Shown in pieces: positions 1 to 9,021 of a stretch of 17,637 nt of DNA. Where the stretch lies: NCBI GenBank assembly GCA_024196135.1, contig JAMQCK010000690.1, positions 1 through 17,637 on the forward strand. The letters are read 5' to 3'. Under the pieces are notes generated by a model that was not told the origin of the DNA, ran no database searches, and was given only the letters and a program-made list of their open reading frames with translations. Source of the stretch: Pleurotus ostreatus/Saccharomyces cerevisiae fusant (Eukaryota > Opisthokonta). Positions within the stretch are counted from its first letter, which is position 1; each line of letters starts with the position of its first letter. The translations under genes were made by a program, and so were the position numbers.

Positions 1-3000
1 TTGCGCAAAGAAGACATGCACGTCTTCGAACTCGATGACGAGGAGGATGCGCGCGCAGGAGCGGAGACCGATAGCTCGCCTGTGCCGTCAGCGGAGGATG
101 CACGTCAGGTCGACGATGTTGATGCTGAGGGGGAGATTGACCTGGACGCAGCGGATGAAGGCGCCGGGAAGCCTCAGGACGACGCAGAAGCGGCACAGCA
201 TGTCGAAGTCGAGGCTTTCGTGCCCACTGGCGAAGATGAGGCTGCAGGGAATGAGCCCGCGGCGCTGCCATCTACAACCGAGGTACGTCGCTACTGTATA
301 CCTACAGCAAGTATTCCGTCTGACGAAACGTTATGAGAATGCTTCACCTGTACAGGAGGAGCCTACTCCCGCGCGGCCTCGGGACGTCGAGGAAATGGAA
401 TCGCTTTCAAAGCTACCTCCTGCTTCCGCTGACCGTCCGCCTTCACCGCATGAGGGCGTTACGCTGGGTGTGATCCCTCAGTTGCCCGTCTTCATTGGCG
501 AACCATATCCTGCAATCCTCAGCAATCCGAGTATCCCAGCTGCTGAGTCGGAGTCGGAAGACGACGAGGAGAGCGCAACCGGCGAGGATTCGTCTTTCGC
601 AACGACAGACAGTGCAGAAGCCCGAGAGCAACCTTCAGGGGATCAGGCTGTTCTCGTTGACGATGCAGCGAGAATCCTCCCTGACGAGGCGCCGACAGCA
701 CAAGCACCACCGTCGCAGCACGAGGCAGAGGACCCGGCTACGTCTGAACCTGACGTCAAGGATGCGGATACGGCGGACGTCGAGATAGCCAATGAGGGCG
801 GTGAGGTAGTTGCAGTGCCTGAACCCGTGGAAGAAGAGCCGCCAAGCATCGCGGACGTCGTGGAGGCTAGGGAAGAAGCTGCGGCCGAAGACAGTGCGGA
901 GGCCCACCATCGCTCAAAGTCCCCCACCCCGCACTCCCACTCACACGAGGCGGCTGAAGTCGATGAGGTCGTTGCGGAGGAGTCTATCGACGGCAGAACG
1001 GATCCCATTGATCACCAGGACGCCCAAACACCTGGAGATATGTCTACGGTCGGGGCCGGTAGCCAATCTGACTCTATTGAACAGCATGGCGCTTCCCCCG
1101 CGAAGCCATTATCGTCGTGAGTGCTCCGTCTTCCTCTTCCCCGCTTCGCCCGGACTCACTTATATCTCTTCCAAAGTCTACCGGAGCCAGATTCGTCCAC
1201 TCCCGCGGCTGAGGATCTCGCTGCAGATGCCGCCTCTCACGGCCGTGGACCTACCCCAGAACATACCGAAGCGTCCCCACGCCCTCAGGCTATTCCCAGC
1301 AATCATGAGAAACCCTTGCCGCAAAAGCGGGCGCGATCCATATCGTCTACTTCATCTCTCACAACGTCGGGTTCGGAATCCGAGCCGCATCAGGAGCGCA
1401 AGCGTGCGCCTCCGAGGTTGCGTCAACGCCCGTCGCGGAAAGTTGGACTTCGGAACACGGGACGGCGGGCTAAGAGGGCGAAACTGGAAGAAGATTCTAT
1501 GGAGGAGGAGGAAGAGGAGGAAGAGAACGCTCGTGACGCTTCTCCGCCGCCTGCGAAACGCTCTTCAAAGGGCAAAGAGCGTGCTCAGACGCCCTCTACA
1601 GCATCCTCGTCCGGCGCGAGTGCGGCTGCACGTATGTTGGAGGCGCCTAGCTCCCGGGCATCCTCTGTAGGTGTCGCCCCACCCAAGGAGCGCGAGCCTA
1701 CGCCACCGCAAGCAGCGCCGTCTCCTGTGGCGGCTGCACCCATAGGTGCTGCTTGGAATATGCACCATCAGCATCGCAAAGCAGCCCCGGCGACCATGTT
1801 TCAGCAAATCCAGCGCAGGATGAACGGCGTGCCTCTACCTACCCCGCAGCCGGCTCCTCCAAAGCGCGCAAGCTCAGTGGCGAGCTCGTCGTCAGCGCCA
1901 CCGTCGGACGGGAGCGGTTCGAGCGCCTCATCGGCGTCAGCTTCCGCTCCGCCTCGCCGCACAAAGTCAGCGAGGACACTGGCCGCAGCCATCTCGACAA
2001 CGCGCGCCGTCACCCGCGCCAACTGCCGCTACCACAAAATCAGCATCCCGCGCGAAGAAAACCAGCAGCGCTTCTACTTCCTCGTCCCCGGCTGCTCCCT
2101 CGGCAACCAAGAGGTCATGGAGGACGAGGAGATCGAGGACCACGGCATCGCCGCCTACGACGACGGCGTGCGCGGCATCAAGGACGTCGAGCAGCTCGAC
2201 CTCGACCCCTACGTCGTCGGCAACCTCCGCAAGCTCACCGGCGTCGACATCCTGCGCGAGGGCGAGGTGTACTACCTGCCTGCGGAGGGCGAGACCGTGC
2301 GGCTGCTAAGGACGCGCCCGCTGATTACGGCGCGGGACTATGGGAACGCGTCGGCGGCGGGGAGCCAGCCGTCGTCGCCGCTGCATCAGCACTATTTGGG
2401 CGGGCAGTGGCGGTCGCCGAAGAAGCCGGTCTCGGGGGCGGAGTCGCTGAGCACGGTGGCGTCGGGCGGGGGGTCGATCTTACAGCGGGGGAGGACAGCG
2501 ACGCCGTCGGTGGACGAGGACGGGGACGAGGATGACTATGTGTTGACGGAGGTGGAGAGCGATGGGGACGATGACAACGAATCTCAGCGGAGTCCGACGC
2601 GGAAATCGGGTGAGGGCAGCAAGGGCAATCAGCTTGTTGGCGATAAACCCGCAGGCGAGAAGTCCAAGCTCGCCGCCGAGAGCGGCAAGGCCAAGGCTGC
2701 TCGCCGCCGCAGTCGCCGCGGGCTTGACACCTCGTACAAGCCCGGGAAGGAGGAGTTGGAGGCCTCTTCGTCCGACGAGGAGGATTTGAAGGAGAAGAAG
2801 AGGAAACCGCGCAAGAGCGCGAAAGGCATCGGCAAGACCGCATTGGGCAATGGGAAGAGCGCGCTCGGGAATGGCAAGAGCGGTGTGGGTAGCGGGAAGA
2901 GTGGACTCAAGAGGGGACGAACGTCGGAGGCGCCGGGGCAGGATGCGGAGGATGGGCCATCGAAGGCGAAGCGCCTACGAAAGAGCGCGACACATGCGGG

Positions 3001-3016
3001 GGATGGGGCGAAGTGA
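1..3016 (+). CDS. Uncharacterised disordered, probably nuclear protein (5' end missing)
   Basis: Three visible exons: <1-282, 356-1116 and 1177-3016. Introns 283-355 (GTACGT...CAG) and 1117-1176 (GTGAGT...AAG) keep the frame, leaving 960 codons to the TGA at 3014-3016. The reading frame is open at base 1, so the true start lies upstream. Residues 1 to about 350 are rich in Glu, Asp, Ala and Pro. Residues 390-620 are Ser/Pro/Ala-rich with basic clusters (such as RAKRAK) that resemble nuclear localisation signals. Residues of about 629-730 (nt 2018-2330) form the only compact-looking stretch, with motifs RFYFLVPGCSLG, DPYVVGNLRKLTG and EGEVYYLPAEGE. The tail is Lys/Arg/Ser/Glu-rich and holds four seven-residue repeats. 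I do not recognise the family. A chromatin- or nucleus-associated role is a guess from composition only. Its 3' end faces the oligoribonuclease gene tail to tail. Confidence 0.82.
2825..2908 (+). repeat. Four tandem 21-bp coding repeats (Gly-x-Gly-Lys heptads)
   Basis: Inside the last exon of the left-edge gene, four consecutive seven-codon units read GIGKTAL, GNGKSAL, GNGKSGV and GSGKSGL. The DNA copies differ at several third positions, so the array is old or under protein-level selection rather than a fresh duplication. It lies in the basic C-terminal tail. It is not a P-loop, because the spacing G-x4-GK[ST] is absent. Confidence 0.85.
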
Positions 3017-3247
3017 GCTTTGATGACTTGACTCGGCTACGACGACGTATACCATGATTTCCGTGTACCTTTTGACGATGTTGATCTATACGCGCCATAC
3101 ATATCTCTTTACTTGTTGCCTCAATCCATTCTTTCGACGAGTGTTTCACTCGAGCCTCATGTTATGCAGGGATCGTATCAGAGTATAGCAAGGACAAAAG
3201 GCGTGCTAAAGCAAAGTGATACTCGACAGGCATTGTACAAGTATTCA
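3017..3247. other. Convergent intergenic interval (231 bp)
   Basis: This short space separates the stop codons of two converging genes and must hold both 3' untranslated regions and poly(A) sites. I see no open frame with family resemblance and no clear AATAAA signal. Confidence 0.6.
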
Positions 3248-4441
3248 CTACTTCGCCCTCGGCGGCGACGGTGGCGGTGACTTGAGCTTCGGCACCGTCT
3301 TGAAGATGTTCTCGCGGTACCAGCGCAACTCTTGAGGGAACTTAGATTCAACGAAGGCAGAAGATACGCGGCGACGTACCTGCGATAGAGCCCTTGATGT
3401 CGTCGAGTGCTCTGTGGCTCGACTCTGACAGCTTTGGTACGGGGATTTGAGGGTACCATCGGCGTGCCAGTTCCTACAGGAGCAGGATGAGTATAGTGTA
3501 GCCGGGAGTCGCGGAGGGTGTATGCGCACCTTGATTGAAGACACGTCGATTATCCTTGGGTTGCGCACAAAATCATCAGCTACACCTCTCTCTTCCCCTC
3601 CACACTGATACCACACCCAAGCTTCGACTCACCGATAATGCAGCCAATCCACCAGCCGCGGCATCTCATTCGCAAGGAACATGCGGTCGACGTGCACGGA
3701 GTTGCCCGCGAGGACGGCCGTGCGCTGCGTTGGGACCCATTTCTGGATGTAGGCGAGGACGGCGGATTCGACGGAGGCGGTGGTGTGCGGGGAGGCGAGG
3801 CAGGCGGCGGTGAGGCCGGACTGGGGGGTGGTTAGTTGGGTAGCGAGGGGGAGGGGAAGTGGTGAGGGGGGGGAGAAAGGTGAGAGTGAGAGAAGTAATG
3901 GGGAGTGGAGAGGGAACGAAGAAGGAGGGGGGGAGGATAGAGTGCTCACTTTGCCATGCTGATTTGTACACCATTCATCCATTCTGGCTTGGCGAGTAAG
4001 TGAGCATAGCGCGTAGTATGTGAAATAGACGGCGCACCCATCCAGAACCGCCTTATCCGCTCTGATGATATACTCGACGCCCTCGTCCACGATCTCCAGG
4101 TTCCCGTTCGTGATCAAGACCTGCGAAGCTTACGTTCAGCCTCACGCGCCCGCCTCGTTATGCTGAAGACGCACTGCAATCTCAATTATCTTATCCTTAT
4201 TGTGGTCCAGCCCCGTCATCTCGCAGTCCACCCACACAATGGGCCCGTCGTCGTACGCGAGCGGGCTGAGGGACTTTGCTGCGGTTTGTGCCATCTTGAT
4301 TCGAGGGCGTGCGGGTTTGTATGACCAGCGAGATGCTGAGCGGAGTGTGACTGAGAGGTTGCGTGCAAGGAAGGTACGGGTGTGAACAGGGATGCTAGCG
4401 CGGAGAGAAAGCGAGCGCGTTGTGCGACGGATACAGAGCAT
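3248..4441 (-). CDS. REX2: Oligoribonuclease (REX2/Orn family, DEDDh 3'-5' exonuclease)
   Basis: Degrades 2-5 nt RNA to mononucleotides; in yeast Rex2 acts in mitochondria and nuclear RNA maturation (family knowledge). Seven exons on the minus strand: 4441-4175, 4120-4038, 3983-3950, 3820-3633, 3554-3530, 3473-3380 and 3330-3248, giving 257 aa with every junction in frame. The catalytic set is visible: D72 and E74 in WVDCEMTGLDH, D173 in GNSVHVDRMFL, and H219 with D223/D224 in HRALDDI. IIDVSSIKEL and ELRWYRENIF are also family-typical. Bacterial Orn is about 180 aa; the extra 60 or so N-terminal residues are Arg/Ser-rich with no acidic residue before D64, fitting a mitochondrial presequence. 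A second in-frame Met (M50, base 4294) begins a protein close to the conserved core and could give a cytosolic form. Divergent from the carbamoyl-phosphate synthase gene, 588 bp apart. Confidence 0.95.
3821..3949 (-). other. Long intron of REX2 with G-run-rich template strand
   Basis: At 129 nt this is more than twice the length of most introns in this gene. On the plus strand it is almost all purine, with many runs of three to eight G between 3822 and 3935. In the transcript this reads as a C/U-rich tract ending in CCCCCCAG at the acceptor. Donor GTGAGC, acceptor CAG. Confidence 0.85.
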
Positions 4442-5029
4442 GAACAAACTGGGCGCGTCAGGACGGAATGAACGACGCGAAGTCGGACCGAAGCTTCCGG
4501 CTTTGGGCGCCTATTTGACCGAGCAAGGCTGGGGCAAGTTCTTGCAACTGTACAACTCCTTCGCGCTCATACACTGCGTACAGAGCATGTACGGTATCTG
4601 GTCAAGCATCATCCAAGTCGTCGAGTCAGAAAAAGGCTGACTTTCGCCATGGAATGAGTCATTGACAGGCGGCTACTACTACGGCGATCGCCCTCCCTCC
4701 AACGTATAATTCGCAAGGGTTATCCGTCGCCTTTTTTGAGGAATACTTTATTCTCGTTCTGGTACCATACCTAAAACCTACTTGAGCTCGCTGCCTGTTC
4801 TGGTCAGCTCAAACATGCAAGTTGCGAGCAAGAGAAGTCTTGCTGCATTCGGCACCTCGGCCGAAGGCCCGAAGCACGACGCGTAAACCGAATGGGGAAA
4901 GATAGTAAATGACGCTTTGACTGGTCTACAAATTTTGGGGACTTCGCGGAGTCATTCTTCGACGCGCTTGCTTCCTCCCAACACCGTCCTCCTCCGCTAG
5001 CCCATCACCGCTGTCGGCGGCGCTCAGCC
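4442..5029. promoter_or_regulatory. Divergent promoter region between REX2 and the carbamoyl-phosphate synthase gene
   Basis: The two start codons point away from each other across 588 bp. I see no gene here. It contains a palindromic Gcn4/CPC1-type site (4654-4662), two more GAGTCA cores (4623-4628, 4949-4954), and upstream ATGs at 4815, 4892 and 4909 followed by short frames. The last 70 bases before the synthase ATG are pyrimidine-rich, as is common in fungal leaders. No convincing TATA box is visible. Confidence 0.7.
4654..4662 (+). promoter_or_regulatory. Palindromic Gcn4/CPC1-type binding site ATGAGTCAT
   Basis: ATGAGTCAT is a perfect 9-bp palindrome matching the bZIP consensus bound by yeast Gcn4 and Neurospora CPC1, which activate amino-acid biosynthesis genes. 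It lies 367 bp upstream of the synthase ATG. Further GAGTCA cores flank it at 4623-4628 and 4949-4954. Binding is inferred, not shown. Confidence 0.6.
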
Positions 5030-8000
5030 ATGAGCCTCTGTCGACTCCGGTCGTCTGCCCTTGCTGGCATTGGTCGACAATGGACGCGCACATTCCACAC
5101 CACGCGCGCTGCTCGCGCTATCGTGCCCACCAAGCCCGTCCGCGCCGTCGCAGCACCCGCGGTCGGTAACTACACCCCCGAGGACGGTGACGGACACGTC
5201 CTCAACTCACCCTCCGAGCTCGCGCGCAAGATATCCGCGAAGGTCCTGCCCAAGCTCCCGCGCCCGGACGTGAAGAAGGTGCTCGTCGTCGGCTCTGGCG
5301 GCCTCAGCATCGGCCAGGCGGGCGAGTTCGACTACTCGGGGTCCCAGGCACTGAAGGCGCTCAGCGAGGAGGGCATCGAGGCTATTCTCATCAACCCGAA
5401 CATTGCAACATGGCAGACCTCGCACCAATTGGCTTCCCAGGTTTACTTCCTCCCCATCACCGCGGACTACGTCGCATACGTGCTGGAGAAGGAACGTCCG
5501 GACGGTATTCTCCTCACTTTCGGTGGGCAGAGCGCGCTCAACGTCGGCATTGCGCTCGATCACATGGGTGTCCTCGAACGGCTCGGTGTTCAAGTTCTCG
5601 GCACTCCCATTCGGACGCTGGAGGTTTCGGAGGACCGCGACCTCTTCGTGCAGGCTCTGAAGGGTGTGTGCATACAGCTATGCTCATCGTGCAAGTGACT
5701 GACGTGCTGCAGAAATTGACATTCCGGTTGCTCAGTCCACGGCTGTCTCGTCGGTCAACGCTGCCCTGCAGGCTGCAGAGACCATTGGCTACCCCGTCAT
5801 CCTTCGCTCGGCATTCACCCTCGGTGGCCTCGGTTCTGGCTTCGCGGAAAACCCGGACGAACTGCGCGATCTCTCGGCCAAGTCGCTCTCCCTCTCGCCC
5901 CAGGTGCTCATCGAGCGCAGCATGAAGGGCTGGAAGGAGCTCGAGTACGAGGTCGTTCGTGACGGTGCGGATGTGCGTATACTCCTCTTACTTGCTTGCG
6001 CATATACTTACCTATATTGTGCAGAACACGATCATTTGCTGCAACATGGAGAACTTCGACCCCCTCGGCACGCACACGGGTGACTCTATCGTCGTCGCTC
6101 CGTCGCAGACATTACCGGACGATGAGTACCATATGCTCCGGAGCGCGGCGATCAAGACCATCCGTCATCTCGGTGTCGTCGGCGAGTGCAACATCCAGTA
6201 CGCGCTGCACCCGTCGTCCAAGGAATACTGCGTTATTGAGGTTAACGCTCGGTACGCATATACCCGCCTTTTAATCCTCCCACAAAATGCTAAGATATCT
6301 CTCACAGTCTGAGTCGGTCTAGCGCTCTCGCGTCCAAGGCAACGGGTTACCCCCTCGCCTACACTGCCGCGAAGATCGCCCTCGGCCACACCCTCCCCGA
6401 GCTCCCGAACGCTGTCACCAAGACCACCACCGCCTGCTTCGAGCCCTCCCTCGACTACATCGTCACGAAGATCCCGAAGTGGGACCTGGCGAAGTTCTCC
6501 ACCCAGGTCGACCGCCACGTCGGCTCCGCGATGAAGTCCGTCGGCGAGGTCATGGCCATCGGGCGCACGTTCGAGGAGTCGCTGCAGAAGGCCATCCGCC
6601 AGGTCGACCCGCGGTGGAAGGGCTTCGAGGCGTATATCGAGCCGGAGGACTTGGATGATGTGCTGAGCCGCCCGACGGATATGAGGTTGTTTGCGGTGGC
6701 GTATGCGATGTACAACAAGGGTTACTCGGTCGACAAGGTTCATGATCTGACGAAGATTGACAAGGTTGGTGGTCGCAGATGTTCGTTCTGTCCTGACATT
6801 GCTAACACGTAAATCCTTTAGTGGTACCTGTACAAGATCGACAACATCGTCCAGACTCACCGCCAGCTCAAGGCCCTCGGTTCCGTCGAGAAGATCGACC
6901 AGGAGCTCATGAAGCACGCTAAGAAGATGGGCTTCTCCGACTCCCAGATCGCCGACCTCGTCAACTCGACCGAGGACGTCGTCCGCGCGCACCGCAAGTC
7001 CCTCGCCGTCACGCCCTTCGTCAAGCGCATCGACACGCTCGCGGCCGAGTTCCCCGCGCACACGAACTACCTGTACACGACGTACAACGCGCAGACGCAC
7101 GACGTCGAATTCGACGAGCACGGCACGATGGTTTTGGGCAGTGGGGTGTACCGCATTGGCTCGAGTGTGGAGTTTGATTGGTGTGCGGTGACGTGCGCCA
7201 GGCGGTTGAGGGATATGGGGAACAAGACGATTATGATCAACTACAATCCGGAGACGGTGTCCACCGATTTCGACGAAGCTGATCGTCTTTACTTCGAGGA
7301 ACTCGGCTTCGAGCGCGTCATGGATATCTACGAGCTGGAGCAGGCACAGGGCGCGGTGGTCAGCGTGGGTGGTCAACTCCCGCAGAACATCGCTCTTCGC
7401 TTAAAGCAGAACAACGTCAACGTCCTCGGCACGGACCCGCAGCAGATCGACAACGCCGAGGACCGCCACAAGTTCTCCGCGGTCATCGACAGCATCGGCC
7501 TGGATCAGCCCGCCTGGACGGAAGCTACCTCCCTCGAAGACGCCAAGGCGTTCGCCGACCGCGTCGGCTACCCCGTTCTCATCCGCCCGTCCTACGTCCT
7601 CTCCGGCGCCGCCATGAACGTCGTCCGCGAAGAGGCCCAGCTCGAGTACAACCTCTCCGCCGCCGCCTCCGTCTCGCCCCTCCACCCGGTCGTCATCACC
7701 AAGTTCATCGACGGCGCGCAGGAGATCGACATCGACGCAGTCGCGCACAATGGGAAGCTCCTCGTGCACGCCGTCTCCGAGCACGTCGAGAACGCGGGCG
7801 TGCACTCGGGCGACGCGACGCTTGTCTTGCCGCCGTTCTCGATCCCGCCGCGGGATATGGAACGCTTGAAGGACATTGCGGAGCGTGTTGGGGCTGCGTT
7901 CGAGATTTCGGGGCCGTACAACATGCAGGTCATCCGCGAGCCGCCGACGAAGGAGGGCGAGGACGCTGCGCTGCGCATCATTGAGTGCAACCTGCGCGCG

Positions 8001-8793
8001 TCGCGCTCGTTCCCCTTTGTCAGCAAGGTCCTCGGGCACAACTTCATCGACACGGCGACCTCTGCGATCGTTGGGCAGAACGTGCCGGAGCCGGTCGACC
8101 TGATGAAGGAGAAGCGGGATTATTGCGCGGTCAAGGTCTCGCAGTTCTCGTGGACGCGTCTGCCTGGCGCGGATCCTTTCCTTGGCGTCGAGATGGCCAG
8201 CACGGGCGAGGTCGCGAGCTTCGGCAAGGACATCGACGAGGCGTACTGGGCGTCGCTGCTCAGCACCACCGGCTTCAAGGTCCCCTCGAAGAACTCCGGC
8301 GTCCTCCTCGGCGGCGACGTGGAGCGCCCCGAGATGGAGCACATCGCGAAGCGCCTGACGGAGCTTGGCTTCAAGCTGTACTGCTCGTCTCCGGAGGTCG
8401 AGGAGTACCTGAACAACATCCCCTACGTGACGGCTAAGAAGATCTTCTTCCCGAAGAAGGACAAGCGGAAGCTGCGCGAGGTGTTCGATCAGTACGACAT
8501 CCAGTGCGTTATCAACTTGGCGCAGGCCAGGGCGACGACGTTCGTGGATGAGGATTATGTGGCGCGTCGGTGAGTGTTCTCGCTTTGGTATCGCTGAAGG
8601 CCTCTTTCTGACGCCGTCTTTCAGGAACGCCGTCGACTTCGGCCTTCCGCTCCTCAACAACGCGCGCACCGCCGAGCTCTGGGTAGAGAGCCTGGCGCGC
8701 AAAATTCCCGAGGGCGGCCTCAACAAATACGACGAGGGCCACATCCCGAGCGAGGTCAAGTCGTGGGCGGAGTGGGTCGGGAGACGAGCATAG
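5030..8793 (+). CDS. CPA2: Carbamoyl-phosphate synthase, large subunit (arginine-type, mitochondrial)
   Basis: Makes carbamoyl phosphate from bicarbonate, ammonia (passed from the small subunit) and two ATP, for arginine synthesis. Six exons: 5030-5663, 5713-5972, 6025-6251, 6308-6764, 6822-8569 and 8625-8793; introns 49-57 nt; 1164 aa. The N-terminus ([11 protein letters not shown] near residue 20) is Arg/Ser/Thr-rich and looks like a mitochondrial presequence, as in Neurospora ARG-3 and unlike cytosolic yeast Cpa2. First synthetase half: [19 protein letters not shown] from residue 86, FGGQSALN near 164, and the end of its ATP-grasp core where [14 protein letters not shown] begins exon 4. 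Second half: [15 protein letters not shown] near 633, [11 protein letters not shown] near 770, and [18 protein letters not shown] near 914. An MGS-like regulatory domain follows from about 1010. No glutaminase or aspartate transcarbamylase domain is fused, which excludes the pyrimidine multi-enzyme protein. Confidence 0.95.
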
Positions 8794-9021
8794 AGAGAGC
8801 GAGAGATCTAGGATACGTATAAACATCTAATTGGCCAGCCGCAAAAGGAATCAGCCAACGTCGCATTCCATTGTATACTATTGCACCCTTTTTTGTTACC
8901 AGCACTACTACTAGTGCTCGTCCCTAGCGGCGGGGACGTTACCTTGAATTCACTGACTGGTAGAGGACTTGTAGATTTGTGAAGTGGACTCTCACATTGG
9001 CGATTCAGGTGCGTAACTCGT
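8794..9021. other. Convergent intergenic interval (228 bp)
   Basis: Shared 3' region between the synthase gene and the FAD oxidase gene. I see no open frame with family resemblance, no RNA gene and no repeat. Confidence 0.6.

Noticed and set aside
2825..2908. GxGK[ST] motifs resembling a P-loop NTPase site
   Set aside because: The spacing G-x4-GK[ST] is absent and the motifs lie in a low-complexity repeat tail, not after a beta strand.
4392..4640. 82-codon plus-strand frame over the REX2 start
   Set aside because: It overlaps the REX2 first exon in antisense and has no recognisable motif.
6165..8759. Very long open frames (over 400 codons) on the minus strand opposite the synthase
   Set aside because: They mirror the codon pattern of the real gene, are rich in Arg/Leu/Val/Asp as expected of antisense frames, and match no family.
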